From JAJKIV01 sp036274195 (GTDB lineage: Bacteria; Gemmatimonadota; Gemmatimonadetes; Gemmatimonadales; Gemmatimonadaceae): a stretch of DNA of 64,000 bases. The notes under the pieces are model-generated. The model ran no database searches. It was not told the DNA's origin and was given only the letters and a program-made list of their open reading frames with translations. Positions 8,999 to 18,246 of this stretch are shown in pieces; the stretch's first letter is position 1, and each line of letters begins with the position of its first letter. The stretch spans positions 8,768 through 72,767 of the forward strand of contig DASUGD010000236.1 in the NCBI GenBank assembly GCA_036274195.1, in the 5' to 3' direction. The position numbers and the translations under genes were made by a program.

Positions 8999-11900
8999 TT
9001 AGAAGACCACTGCCGGCAACGTCACGTCGATCGTCTTGAGCCCGCGGGATCGCAGTAGCGCGTTGAATGCCGAGAGGTCCTTGGTCATCAACTGCTCGAG
9101 CGCCGCACGAGTAGCGCGCACTTGCTTCACGAGTGTCTCGTTCACGCTACGCTGCTGCGTCGTCGGCGCGAAGCCGGAGCTGCCGATGCCACCCGCCAGG
9201 TAGCTCAGCTGGCCACCGAGCTGCACCGGCCAGCGCACCTCATCCTGCCCGCGTCCCGTTAGGCGCAGGTCCACGATCGTCTGTTCCACATCGACGAACT
9301 TGCGATCCAGCGAGTCGCCAGCGGACTTGACGTCGGCCGGAGTGGTGCTCACCGCGTTCAGGGTCGCGACCTGCGACCGCACCGCTTCCATGGTGTGCAG
9401 CATGTCCGCCGTCGTGTTGGCGTTTGCCTGCATCGCGAACAGGAGGTCGGTCGACGCCTTGATGTCGGCGAGGGTCGCCGCCGAGTTGGGATCGCGCCGG
9501 ACCTCGAGTGGCTGCGTGAACGACTTGCCGTCCACCGTCAGCTTCACCGTATATCGACCAGGTGGCACCCGCACGGAGAACGTGCCGAAGCCAGGCGCCG
9601 GACGTGTCCCGTCCGCATCCATGGTGAACTCCGGGTTGAACATCGGCTTCGTGCGGAGCCGCGGGGTTTTCGTCGGTTCGTTGTTGAGGTTCCACCAGAC
9701 GCGATTCAGACCGGCGTTTCGCGTACCGGCCAACGTCCGCACGGTCTTGCCCGCGGCGTCGAGGATGGCGATCGATGGCGCCGACTGCGGCACGCCTTTG
9801 AGCCAGTAGTTGAAGACTGCGTCTCCCGGCGGGTTGGTGCCCACGGTGGGGTCATCGTTGCTGGCGTAGTTGCCCGGAATGTTGATGAATCGGTACGCTG
9901 CGCGAGGCGGGAAGAGATACGCGGCAGAGCCGATGACGTCCGGCGTGAGCTTCTGCAGTGGCGACAGGTCGTCGAGGATGTAGAAGCCGCGCCCGTACGT
10001 CCCGATGACGAGGTCGTTGAAGTGCTCCTGGATCACGAGGCCGTAGAACGGCGCTGGTGGGAGCCCACTCATGAGCGGCGCCCAGTTTGCCCCGTCGTCG
10101 AACGAGACGTACAGTGCGTTCTCGGTGCCCAGGTAGAGCAGCCCGCGCCGCACGGGATCCTCGCGGATGATGTGCGCGTAGCTCAGCATGCTCCTGGGGA
10201 TCCCGTTCACGATGAGCGTCCACGTCTTGCCGAAATCCGCGGTCTTGTAGACCCACGGATCGCGATTGTTCTCCTGATGGGCGTCGACGATGATGTAGGC
10301 CGAGCCGGCCGCATAACGCGATGGCTCGATGTGACGCACGGAGCCGTACTTCGGGATACCGGGGATGTTCGCCGTGGCGTTCGTCCAGCTCTTTCCGCCG
10401 TCGCGCGTGACCTGCACGAGGCCATCGTTTGTCCCCGCCCAGATCACCCCTGCCTGGACGCGCGATTCGGCAATCGCGTACACGACGTTGCCGTACTCGA
10501 CGCCAATGTTGTCGGGCGTGAGGCCACCCGAGATCTGCTGCATCGCGCGGTCGTTGCGCGTGAGATCCGGGCTGATCTCCTTCCAGCTCTTTCCGCCGTC
10601 CGTGGTCATGTGCACGAACTGGCTACCCGTGTAGATGCGGTTGTGGTCGTGTGGCGAGATCGTGAACGGCGCGTCCCACACGAACCGGTACTTCACCTCG
10701 GCCGCCGAGTGCCCGCCGGTGCTGAGCGGCCAGACTTCGACGTTCTGGCCTTCGCGGCGTCGCAGGTCCATGCGGGTGACGATCCCGCCGCGCGCGCCGC
10801 TGCCCGACGCGGTCGACCAGACGATGTTCGTGTCGACCGGGTCGGGAGTGGCCCAGCCACTCTCGCCGCCTAACACGCCGTGCCACGCGCTGCGCGCGAT
10901 CGTGTTCCCGCTCCGGCTGTTGCTCGGCCCGCGGTACGAGGGGCCGTCCTGCTTGTTGCCGTAGACGCAATACGGGATGCGCGTGTCCACCGTGACGTGG
11001 TACATCTGGGCGATCGGGAGCTGCACGCGGAGCCACGTGCGACCGCGCGTGGTCGAGATCGAGACCCCGGCGTCGTTCGCGACCGCCATGCGCTCCGGGT
11101 TGGTGGGATCGATCCACATGTCGTGGTTGTCGCCGCCGGGACTGTTGCTGGCGCCACCGGCCACCGGGGCCTGGGCCGCGGCGCTGTCGGCCTGTGGCCG
11201 GCCCGACGTGCGGCGCCGACCGCCTAACGTCTCCCCGCCATCGTACGAGCGGCTGAACGTCGCGCACAGGAAGTACGTCTCGTCGGGGTCGTCCGGTGCG
11301 ACGGCCATGCGCGTGTAATAAGGTTGGCGGCAGGCGAGGTTGCGGTCGTAGCTCGCGACCTTCCACGTGGTCCCGCCGTCGTCCGACCGCCACAGCTCGC
11401 CGTTGTCGGTCGGCTGGCCGTGGATTGGCACGCCGTCGCCCGTCTCGATGAGCGCGTAGACGCGGTTGGGGTTCGAGCGCGCGATCGCGAGTCCGATCTT
11501 GCCGACCGGGTGCACGGGCAGGCCGTTGCCCTGGAGCTTTGTCCACTGGGTGCCGCCATCGTGAGACACGTAGATCCCGCTGCCCGGGCCACCACTCTCG
11601 CGACCCCACGTCTTCATCTCGAGCTGCCACATGGCGGCGAACAGCGTGCGTGGGTCGCTCGGGTGCATGACGACGTCGATGCCGCCAGTGTTCTCGTCGA
11701 CGAACAGCACGCGCTGCCAGGTCGTGCCGCCATCGGTCGTGCGGAAGATCCCGCGTTCCGGCTGTGGTCCGTAGCTATGCCCCTGCGCAGCGACGAACAC
11801 GATGTCCGGGTTCGTCGGATCGATCGCGATCCGCCCGATCCGCCCGGTTGCCTCGAGTCCTATGCGGGACCACGTCCGGCCGGCATCGGTGGACTTGTAG

Positions 11901-12295
11901 ACGCCGTTGCCGACCGAGATGTGGCTTCGGATGAACGGCTCCCCGGTTCCGGCCCAGACGATGTTGGCGTTCGACGGCGCGACGGCGAGCGCGCCGATCG
12001 ATGAGACGTCCTGGCTGTCGAAGATCGGTGCCCAGTGGATCCCGGCGTCGGTGGTTTTCCAGATGCCGCCTGACGCCGCGCCCACGTAGTAGACGTTAGG
12101 GTCGCCGGGGATGCCCGCGACGGCGACCGTGCGGTTGCCTACCGGCCCGATGTACCGCGGCCTGAGCTCGGCCGCCGCCGCGGGGTCGAACGCGATTGGC
12201 CGGACGCGGCTGAACGTCGTCTGCGCACCTAACGACGCGATGCCGACGGCGAGCGAGCCGATCGCGATGCCCGTGCGCAATGACGCTGTCGACAT
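8999..12295 (-). CDS. Secreted Asp-box (BNR/sortilin-type) beta-propeller protein
   Basis: This 1098-residue exported protein has a signal peptide (hydrophobic IAIGSLAVGIASLGAQ). It contains many Asp-box repeats of the S/T-x-D-G-G-x-T-W type, such as KSTDAGRTW, RTTDGGTTW, VSHDGGTQW and MTTDGGKSW, spread through about residues 70-800. This implies one or two multi-bladed propellers of the VPS10/sortilin and xyloglucanase type. The C-terminal 250 residues contain a beta-sandwich region (FGTFSVRVPPGRYTVKL) and a helical tail. Such proteins are often labelled glycosyl hydrolases, but I see no catalytic signature that would justify that. It is likely a secreted or surface binding or degradative protein. 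It heads the operon with the serine hydrolase. Confidence 0.85.
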   Translation of the reverse strand: MSTASLRTGIAIGSLAVGIASLGAQTTFSRVRPIAFDPAAAAELRPRYIGPVGNRTVAVAGIPGDPNVYYVGAASGGIWKTTDAGIHWAPIFDSQDVSSIGALAVAPSNANIVWAGTGEPFIRSHISVGNGVYKSTDAGRTWSRIGLEATGRIGRIAIDPTNPDIVFVAAQGHSYGPQPERGIFRTTDGGTTWQRVLFVDENTGGIDVVMHPSDPRTLFAAMWQLEMKTWGRESGGPGSGIYVSHDGGTQWTKLQGNGLPVHPVGKIGLAIARSNPNRVYALIETGDGVPIHGQPTDNGELWRSDDGGTTWKVASYDRNLACRQPYYTRMAVAPDDPDETYFLCATFSRSYDGGETLGGRRRTSGRPQADSAAAQAPVAGGASNSPGGDNHDMWIDPTNPERMAVANDAGVSISTTRGRTWLRVQLPIAQMYHVTVDTRIPYCVYGNKQDGPSYRGPSNSRSGNTIARSAWHGVLGGESGWATPDPVDTNIVWSTASGSGARGGIVTRMDLRRREGQNVEVWPLSTGGHSAAEVKYRFVWDAPFTISPHDHNRIYTGSQFVHMTTDGGKSWKEISPDLTRNDRAMQQISGGLTPDNIGVEYGNVVYAIAESRVQAGVIWAGTNDGLVQVTRDGGKSWTNATANIPGIPKYGSVRHIEPSRYAAGSAYIIVDAHQENNRDPWVYKTADFGKTWTLIVNGIPRSMLSYAHIIREDPVRRGLLYLGTENALYVSFDDGANWAPLMSGLPPAPFYGLVIQEHFNDLVIGTYGRGFYILDDLSPLQKLTPDVIGSAAYLFPPRAAYRFINIPGNYASNDDPTVGTNPPGDAVFNYWLKGVPQSAPSIAILDAAGKTVRTLAGTRNAGLNRVWWNLNNEPTKTPRLRTKPMFNPEFTMDADGTRPAPGFGTFSVRVPPGRYTVKLTVDGKSFTQPLEVRRDPNSAATLADIKASTDLLFAMQANANTTADMLHTMEAVRSQVATLNAVSTTPADVKSAGDSLDRKFVDVEQTIVDLRLTGRGQDEVRWPVQLGGQLSYLAGGIGSSGFAPTTQQRSVNETLVKQVRATRAALEQLMTKDLSAFNALLRSRGLKTIDVTLPAVVF

Positions 12296-12365
12296 GCAAG
12301 CCTCCGTATCCGATGGCGGTGGCGACTATCATCCGCCCCCCGGCCTGCGACGGCAAGGTTTCGCC

Positions 12366-12385
12366 CCGTATGGGGTCAGACTCCT
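12366..12385. repeat. Left 20-bp inverted end of the RAYT element
   Basis: It is an exact reverse complement of 13411-13430. It lies about 215 bp beyond the stop codon of the transposase gene, which reads leftward. Confidence 0.85.
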
Positions 12386-12600
12386 TGTTCATCATCCTGT
12401 TGCATGCCAGCGCTTCGGCGGCGAATGCCTGTCAGCATGAACCCGCGGCAAGCGTAGTCGCGAATGGCAGGAGGACGAGCGTCCCGAACGCGAGCAGCCG
12501 CAGGCCAAGCCACCCGATCAGCCCCGGCACCGCACGCAACGGCCCACGAGAAAGACTCCGGCTTCGGCAGCAAAGCCCGAGCGGATGTCAGCCTTCGAGG
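12386..12600. other. Non-coding left arm of the RAYT element
   Basis: The 215 bases lie between the left inverted end and the transposase stop codon. I see no further copy of the terminal repeat and no plausible gene. Confidence 0.4.
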
Positions 12601-13302
12601 TCAGGCTTCGGGCTTGGCATTGGCGGCCGACCGCCACACTCGCAGGGCGTCCGTGCGGCGTCCGACGAGCGCGGCGATCTCCCGGCGGAATTTCCTGCTG
12701 CCGAGCGTCCAGCCCTTTTGTGTCGCGTTGCGGATTGCCGCGACGGTCGATTCGTCGAGAGGGACGTCGAACAACCCGCGATACACGGCCTGCCGTTGGG
12801 CGTCGTCACGTCCGAGCCGAGTATAATCCTCGGGGGGCGAAACGAGGGCGTCGTGCCTGCCGAACGCGTTTGCTCCATGACTCGACCACGGATACGCCCG
12901 CGGATCCGGCGTCAGACCGGCGCGCACCGGGTTGAGCTCGATGTAGCGATAGCACGCGAAGAGGTACGAGTCGGTCTCGAGCACCGTGGCCTTGTACCGG
13001 CCCTCCCACAGGGTGCCCGTCCGTCCATACGCGGAGTTGAAATGACCCACGTATCGGCGACCAACGGATTGCATGACCTGGGCGATCGCTGTCTCGGTCG
13101 AGGGCGTCACGAGCAAGTGTACGTGGTTCGTCATCAACACGTAGGCATGAATCCGACAACCGTGTTTCTCGCTCGCGGCCGACAGACAGTCGCGAAAGAA
13201 GCGATAGTCCGCGTCGATGGCGAAGCATGCGCATCGGTTGTTTCCACGTTGGATGACGTGCTGCGGAACTCCCGGCGGGGCGCAACGGGGCAGACGGGGC
13301 AT
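12601..13302 (-). CDS. REP-associated tyrosine transposase (RAYT, Y1/HUH family)
   Basis: This single-strand DNA transposase-like protein is of the TnpA-REP type. These enzymes nick REP hairpins through a catalytic tyrosine and a His-x-His metal site. Counting from ATG 13302 (233 residues), the HVHLLV motif places the histidines at 60 and 62. The conserved RYIELNPVRAGL segment follows with the expected Tyr at about 120, and a WSSH stretch comes after it. The frame is intact and of normal length. Met at 13302 (MPRLPR) is chosen because family members start at this point; a longer frame to 13371 has no support. Its inverted ends are at 12366-12385 and 13411-13430. Confidence 0.92.
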   Translation of the reverse strand: MPRLPRCAPPGVPQHVIQRGNNRCACFAIDADYRFFRDCLSAASEKHGCRIHAYVLMTNHVHLLVTPSTETAIAQVMQSVGRRYVGHFNSAYGRTGTLWEGRYKATVLETDSYLFACYRYIELNPVRAGLTPDPRAYPWSSHGANAFGRHDALVSPPEDYTRLGRDDAQRQAVYRGLFDVPLDESTVAAIRNATQKGWTLGSRKFRREIAALVGRRTDALRVWRSAANAKPEA

Positions 13303-13410
13303 TGAACGATCCCTGAATAGCGTGGAGCGAGACAATACTTGTGACGCCACCGGGACCCGGCACAGTTCCAACGCACGCCGCGTCGATCGAACGCGTTGGT
13401 TCGATGCGTT

Positions 13411-13430
13411 AGGAGTCTGACCCCATACGG
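13411..13430. repeat. Right 20-bp inverted end of the RAYT element
   Basis: It is an exact complement of the left end. The preceding bases form CGTTAGG, so the window-wide octamer-like motif abuts the element. The outer-membrane protein stop codon begins at 13432. Confidence 0.85.
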
Positions 13431-13431
13431 A

Positions 13432-15843
13432 TCAGAAGGTTGCCTCCACGTACAAGTGCATGCGCCAGACGGTGCGCGGGTCGATGCCTCGCGCGAGATC
13501 GATGCGCGCGAGGCCGTCGAGGAGCGAGACGCCGATGCCGGCGCCTCGAACGCTGCCTGTCGATTTGCTCCACTCATCGCGCGGGCCCGCCCAGCCGGCA
13601 TCGTAGAACAGCACCGGGCGCATGACGGTTCCGCCCATGAATGCGAGCTCCGCGCGGGTAAGCCAGTAGGCATCACCCATGAGCTGGTCTGGCGGAAACC
13701 CGCGCACCGTGCTCGTCCCGCCAATGTGCCACGCCCGCTGGGGAGGCAACGTGCCGCCACTCGTTCCGGCACCGCCGGTGAGCGACAGGCCGACCTTGCG
13801 GAAGAGGTAACGCGAGGCGTTCACGTCGATCGCGCCTCGCGTGTAGTCGAACGTCCCCGCCGCCGCTTCGGCACGAATGTCGGTCGACAACCGGAAGCCA
13901 CGCGGGTCGAGCCCATGCGACGACCGAAGCCGTGCCGACGCGCCGCCCTCGGTTGCCGGGATGGTCGTCACGTTAGGCGCGAACTCCGCCCCACGGAACG
14001 CGTTCGGCAGCGACACCTGCGTTCCGACCGGCGCGTCGTAATGGTGCTCGGCGAAGAGGCGCCACCTCACCCCCGTTGCGGCGCTCGGCACACGTGTGCC
14101 GGTGAGCTCGGCCCCCAAGCTCCGGAAGTAGAAGCCCTCGTCACGGCCGAACACCAGTGCCGACAGCGACCCACCGATCCCGAAGGCGTCACCCCAATCG
14201 TTCGCGCTGTTCAGGCGGAAGTAGCTCGAAAGTGCCAGCGAGCGCTCCTCGGTTCCGCGCGCAAGCCGGAGCTCTACGTTAGGCACGAGGTCGGCGGTGC
14301 CGAGGCGGAGCAGGGCGCTCCCGTCGTACGTCTGCTTCACCCGGCGGTCGGCGCGCACGCCTAACGACAACCCTTCCACGCGGTTGTAGCGCATGAGACC
14401 ACCCCGCCAACCATACGACACGAGCGTCGGCGTCGTCGCCGACGACCCGGACACCGCCTCGAGCTCCCTGTCGATCCCGAGGTCCTTCGCGAGCGCGCGC
14501 GCGTCGGCAATGCCGAACTCCTCCTCCCCCTTGTCGAAGATGGACGCCGGAAGCTCCGGCGAGTGTGCCAACGCCGCCGTATCGCACGGCATGGCGAGCG
14601 TCATCCGAACGTCACCACGCCGTTCACGATGGTAGGCCGTGTCCCCTGTCGCGCAGTCCAGCGCTCGGTTCCGACGCTTGAACTGCTTCCCCGGTATTAC
14701 ACCGTCGACGACGCCCTCGACGACCGATCCGATATCGTCGCCGATGTCCGTGGAGAACCGACGCATCCCCTCCGTCACGGTCGGGAGCGTGTCCGTTCCA
14801 TTGACCGACGCGTAGCGGAAGCTCTGATCGAGGGTCACCGTGGATCGCACGAACCCCATGTGCAGCTCGCCGCGAGCGGTCTGGGATCGCGGCAGCCACC
14901 AGCGCTCGCCAAAAAGCCCGTAGTCGATCGTGAACGCCTCGACGTTGAACGTGAACGGCGTCAGGAGCGTCGCACGGATTGGTGTGGGAACATCCTCGAA
15001 CGAATCCTCATCGGCGAACTTCTTGAGATCCATCGGGGCGGCGGGCCGAAACGCGGCACGCACCAGCTGGCCACCCGACTCGAACCAGAGCGAGCCGACG
15101 ATGAGGTCCGCGCTCGCTTCCCGCGCGCGAACGACCACCTCGTGCAGCACGATCTCCTTGCCGCCGGGCAGTCGAATCGTCGCCGAATCCCCGGACCGGT
15201 ACTCGTAAACGGCCTCCGCGCCGCGCTCGAGCGGATGGACGTACGAGAACGGGTCTTCGTCGCCGTCGCCTTCGCCGTCGTCGAAGTTGGACCACCACAT
15301 GAGTCGTTCGCTCCCCGAGAAATAGGGAACCGGCACCATCTCGGCCATCCCGGTCAGCACGCGCACGCCGGGGAACGAGATGGGAATGGCGGAGCGCGCG
15401 CCAAGCATGTCGACCCAAACCCGGTTCGACTGGTTCCATCGCACCCGGGCGGCGAGCTCCATGCGGAACAGCAGCCGGTCGCGACCGATCGCCTTGACGT
15501 TCAGGCCGGCCGAAAGCCGCTGCTTCACCGTCGCGTCGTAACTCGTTAGGGTCGAATCCTGGAAGAAGCGAGCGCGGCGGGCGCGTTCGATCGTCTCGCG
15601 CGCACCCACGTCACGGAAAGCGCTCGCGGCAACGGACGGCGAGGCATCAGGCAGAGGACCTCGCCGCGAGTGGCGCTCGTCGTCGCCACGTCGCCCGTTC
15701 GGCGGCTCCGAGCGGATGATGACACGGTCGCGACTCGAATCGGGGCGGGGCGGGCGATCGGACTGGGCACCGGCCGAGGGAGCCACACCGGTGGCCGCGA
15801 CAGCCAGCGCTCCGAGGACGGACCTGACACGAGCCGAAGGCAC
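13432..15843 (-). CDS. Omp85/BamA-superfamily outer-membrane beta-barrel protein
   Basis: This 803-residue exported protein has a signal peptide (LGALAVAATGVAPSAGAQ). The N-terminal 450 residues are a periplasmic or extracellular region unlike ordinary POTRA repeats. The C-terminal 330 residues are amphipathic beta strands with the diagnostic STVRGF motif of the bacterial surface antigen (D15/BamA) barrel. The chain ends in Phe, the usual C-terminal signal for barrel assembly. Compared with BamA it lacks recognisable POTRA domains, so it is more likely a substrate-specific relative (TamA-, phospholipase- or FhaC-like) than the essential BamA. The RAYT element sits directly behind its stop codon. 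Confidence 0.82.
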   Translation of the reverse strand: MPSARVRSVLGALAVAATGVAPSAGAQSDRPPRPDSSRDRVIIRSEPPNGRRGDDERHSRRGPLPDASPSVAASAFRDVGARETIERARRARFFQDSTLTSYDATVKQRLSAGLNVKAIGRDRLLFRMELAARVRWNQSNRVWVDMLGARSAIPISFPGVRVLTGMAEMVPVPYFSGSERLMWWSNFDDGEGDGDEDPFSYVHPLERGAEAVYEYRSGDSATIRLPGGKEIVLHEVVVRAREASADLIVGSLWFESGGQLVRAAFRPAAPMDLKKFADEDSFEDVPTPIRATLLTPFTFNVEAFTIDYGLFGERWWLPRSQTARGELHMGFVRSTVTLDQSFRYASVNGTDTLPTVTEGMRRFSTDIGDDIGSVVEGVVDGVIPGKQFKRRNRALDCATGDTAYHRERRGDVRMTLAMPCDTAALAHSPELPASIFDKGEEEFGIADARALAKDLGIDRELEAVSGSSATTPTLVSYGWRGGLMRYNRVEGLSLGVRADRRVKQTYDGSALLRLGTADLVPNVELRLARGTEERSLALSSYFRLNSANDWGDAFGIGGSLSALVFGRDEGFYFRSLGAELTGTRVPSAATGVRWRLFAEHHYDAPVGTQVSLPNAFRGAEFAPNVTTIPATEGGASARLRSSHGLDPRGFRLSTDIRAEAAAGTFDYTRGAIDVNASRYLFRKVGLSLTGGAGTSGGTLPPQRAWHIGGTSTVRGFPPDQLMGDAYWLTRAELAFMGGTVMRPVLFYDAGWAGPRDEWSKSTGSVRGAGIGVSLLDGLARIDLARGIDPRTVWRMHLYVEATF

Positions 15844-16176
15844 CTCAGCGACCTCGCTCCGGGGAGACTGTCCCTACGGCACGGGCTTGCGGCGGTTTCC
15901 CACGGCAAGCCGGTTCGTCCCGGCCGAGCCTCTGCTTGTTCTGCGTTAGGCAGTGAAACTGGACAACGGTCGGAGCACGAACGGTTAGTCTCACTTAACA
16001 AAATTTGCGGGCTCTGGTGTGACCGCCGTCACGCCGGTCCATGCGCAATGGCGACACATTTTGGTATCACAAGCCACGCTTCGATCGTCACACTACGACC
16101 CGGCGCGCACCGGAAGCCGCGTCGCCTCGATCGATCTTATACGACAGGCATAGTCCAGCACCACGTGGAGACTCGA
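15844..16176. other. Divergent promoter region
   Basis: These 333 bases separate the barrel gene and the coiled-coil lipoprotein gene, which are transcribed away from each other. The middle part (about 15985-16010) is distinctly AT-rich and is a likely promoter zone for both. One CGTTAGGC motif is at about 15943. I see no gene and no long hairpin. Confidence 0.5.
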
Positions 16177-17100
16177 ATGACCCGACGCATCTTCGCTCTC
16201 GCTCTGGCCGCGACGGCGTTCGCGTGCAAGGAGCAGCCCCGTCGCAACGCCGACGGAAGTCCCGCCCTCAGTTATGCGGCGCAGGATTCGCTGCTGAAAG
16301 TCAAGGACAGCGTAATCGCCGACAAGACCCGCCAGCTCAGCGAGCAGAGCTCGATCATCGGCGACGCCGCGACCAGCGCGCGGCTGATCAACGACATCGA
16401 CAAGGATCTCGCGAACGTTCGGCTCAAGACCAGCAAGAAGGCGACGGCGAGCAACGTGGCCGAGACCGAGGCGAACGCGTCGAGCAAGCTGGAGACGATC
16501 CAGGCGAAGATCGGCGTGCTGATCGCGCGGCTCAACGCGAGCGAAGCGCGTGTCCGCAAGCTCCGCAACGACCAGCTCGCGCATGCGAAGGTCGATTCGC
16601 AGCAGGTAGCCCAGCTCGCCGAGTACGAGCGGTCGATCCAGGATATGAAGGCGACGGTCGAGCGTCAGCAGGCCGAGATCGTTTCGCTCACGCAGCGCGT
16701 CGACAGCCTGACCAGCGCGAACACGGTGCTCATCGCCCGCACCAACGAGATGTCGGCCCGTGAGGACTCGGTGTTCGTCGCGATCGGCTCCGAGAAGGAG
16801 CTCATGAACCGCGGGCTGATCAAGAAGGAAGGCGGCACGAAGCTGATGTTCGGTCGCGGCAAGACGATCGTCGCCGCTCGCCACCTCGAGCCGACGCAGT
16901 TCCAGACGATCTCGAAGCTCAAGGATCTCACGATCAGCCTGCCGGATCCGGACAAGACGTACCGCGTTGTGACCCGCCAGGACATGCATTTCGCCGAGCC
17001 GCAGGACCCGAAGAAGGGCATGGTGAAGGGCTCGTTGAAGATCTCCGACCCGAACGCCTTCTGGGGTGGGTCGAAGTATCTGATTCTGGTCGAGCAGTAA
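16177..17100 (+). CDS. Coiled-coil lipoprotein of unknown function
   Basis: The 307-residue protein starts at ATG 16177 behind GTGGAG. A short signal peptide ends at Cys17 (AATAFAC), making it a likely lipoprotein. Residues about 40-205 form a long heptad-type coiled coil rich in Lys, Glu, Ala and Gln (KTRQLSEQSS, DSQQVAQLAEYERSIQ). A globular C-terminal domain follows, containing KLMFGRGKTIVAARHLEP and ending YLILVEQ. A coiled coil followed by a small globular end suggests a spacer or tether within the envelope. I know no named family. The stop codon is followed immediately by a heptanucleotide repeat array. Confidence 0.8.
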   Translation: MTRRIFALALAATAFACKEQPRRNADGSPALSYAAQDSLLKVKDSVIADKTRQLSEQSSIIGDAATSARLINDIDKDLANVRLKTSKKATASNVAETEANASSKLETIQAKIGVLIARLNASEARVRKLRNDQLAHAKVDSQQVAQLAEYERSIQDMKATVERQQAEIVSLTQRVDSLTSANTVLIARTNEMSAREDSVFVAIGSEKELMNRGLIKKEGGTKLMFGRGKTIVAARHLEPTQFQTISKLKDLTISLPDPDKTYRVVTRQDMHFAEPQDPKKGMVKGSLKISDPNAFWGGSKYLILVEQ

Positions 17101-17103
17101 AAG

Positions 17104-17262
17104 CCGGGAAACGGGAAACGGGAAACGGGAAACGGTTAAACGGCGGCTGGTAGCTGGCTGCTCGTGCTGGCTGCTGGATGACGAGAACCCTCGGGATGCT
17201 CTTCTCACCAGAAGAAGCATCCCGAGGGTTCTCCGTTTCCCGTTTCCCGTTTCCCGTTTCCC
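17104..17262. repeat. Inverted 7-bp repeat arrays enclosing a long hairpin, between convergent genes
   Basis: About four copies of GGGAAAC (17106-17135) face about four copies of GTTTCCC (17234-17262). Between them lies a hairpin with arms GAGAACCCTCGGGATGCT plus CTTCT (17183-17205) and the complementary 17210-17233, with a CACC loop and one bulged base. The region also holds a GCTGGCTGCTCGTGCTGG stretch. The two flanking genes converge on it, so it can act as a bidirectional terminator. A second copy of the composite is at 32044-32241. Confidence 0.8.
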
Positions 17263-18231
17263 TTATTCTTTCATACGTTCGTACGCTGCCCGGGCGGCTT
17301 TCGCAGTAAGCCCAAGCTGGGCACACGCGGCGGCGAGCGCGAGGGGAAGGGCGTCGAGCACCGCCAGCAGAATGTGCTGCGTCCCCGCGCGGCGGTGACC
17401 GTCCTTGCTCGCCTCGAGCAGTGAGTTGTCGAGGGCGTGTTGAGTCTCGGGCGACAGCTGCAGCGATTTGCGCTCGTGGCGCTCTTCCTTGTCCGGTAGT
17501 CGCTCCACCATCGCCTCGACGACGCGCTTTCGCGAGCCGATGACCTGATCGAGCACGACGACGGCCATGCCGTCGTCGCGGGACGCGAGAGCAAGCAACA
17601 CGTGCGACAGCTCGACCGTCGCGTGATCCCGCGCGTCCGCCTCCGTGTACGCCGCTCGCAACGTCTCGCGTGCCCTACCGGTGAAGTCATCGACGAGCGC
17701 CACCCCGTACGGACTCCGCGACCGGGCATAGCCGGGGGCCGCGGCGTGTGCCGCGAGCGAGTCGACGGATGTCGCGGGCGCCGGCGATCCGAGGAGCGCA
17801 CGCGTCTCGCCCCGTGCGCGCTCGAGCGTCACGCCCATCGCCGTGAGCGTCTCCGCGCCGATACCCGTCTTCTCGGCCAGGATGCCGAGCAGCAGATGCT
17901 CGGTGCCGACGTAGTCGTGGCGGAGGAGGCGCGCCTCGGCCATCGTCAGCTCGAGCACCTTCTTCGCGCGCGACGTATAGGGAAGGTCCGGCCCGACGCG
18001 ACGCTCGGGATTTCCCGGCGTCACGGCAGCGCGCACGCGGGCGACGATGTCATCACAGCGGGCGCCTAACGCCTCGAGCACGGCTGTCGCCGGCCCGTCG
18101 GGTTCCAGCGCGACCGCGATCGCCAGATGCTCGGTGCCCACGTAGTCGTGGTGCATCTCGAGCGCGACCTCACGCGCCCGGCGCAGGACCTGCCGCACGC
18201 GATCCGTGAAGTTGTACGCCTGCTGTGCCAT
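17263..18231 (-). CDS. Clp_N repeat protein lacking an AAA+ domain
   Basis: The protein consists of repeated Clp N-terminal domains (ClpA/ClpC N-domain type), which in unfoldases bind adaptors and substrates. Recognisable repeats include TDRVRQVLRRAREVALEMHH with YVGTEHLAIAV, then YTSRAKKVLELTMAEARLLR with YVGTEHLLLGIL. More diverged repeats follow around TGRARETLRAAYTEAD and SPETQHALDNSLLEA. There is no Walker motif, so it cannot unfold proteins itself; an adaptor or decoy role for ClpC is inferred. ATG 18231 is preferred, with GTG 18246 as alternative. The amidohydrolase gene ends just upstream on the same strand, so the two are probably cotranscribed. Confidence 0.85.
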   Translation of the reverse strand: MAQQAYNFTDRVRQVLRRAREVALEMHHDYVGTEHLAIAVALEPDGPATAVLEALGARCDDIVARVRAAVTPGNPERRVGPDLPYTSRAKKVLELTMAEARLLRHDYVGTEHLLLGILAEKTGIGAETLTAMGVTLERARGETRALLGSPAPATSVDSLAAHAAAPGYARSRSPYGVALVDDFTGRARETLRAAYTEADARDHATVELSHVLLALASRDDGMAVVVLDQVIGSRKRVVEAMVERLPDKEERHERKSLQLSPETQHALDNSLLEASKDGHRRAGTQHILLAVLDALPLALAAACAQLGLTAKAARAAYERMKE

Positions 18232-18246
18232 GGCGCGGTCTGCCAC

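Larger units (their letters stand above)
12366..13430. mobile_element. RAYT element: REP-associated transposase gene with 20-bp inverted ends
   Basis: A 20-bp sequence reading CCGTATGGGGTCAGACTCCT at 12366-12385 recurs as its exact complement at 13411-13430, bracketing one gene for a REP-associated tyrosine transposase. GGGGTCAGAC-type ends are familiar from REP sequences linked to these transposases. The right end stops one base before the TGA of the outer-membrane protein gene, whose C-terminal Phe is intact, so the element sits exactly in the gene's 3' border. The left side lies in the promoter region of the propeller gene. No target duplication is obvious. Confidence 0.75.

Noticed and set aside
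9395..10873. Long plus-strand frame (about 490 codons) opposite the propeller gene
   Set aside because: It is antisense to a gene with clear Asp-box repeats and is very rich in Arg, Val and Asp as expected for high-GC shadow frames.
10623..11630. 335-codon minus-strand frame inside the propeller gene
   Set aside because: Same strand but different frame, extremely Arg/Pro-rich; no family signature.
12296..12600. Plus-strand frames across the RAYT left arm
   Set aside because: They overlap the inverted end and the transposase antisense, with no ribosome-binding site or recognisable domain.
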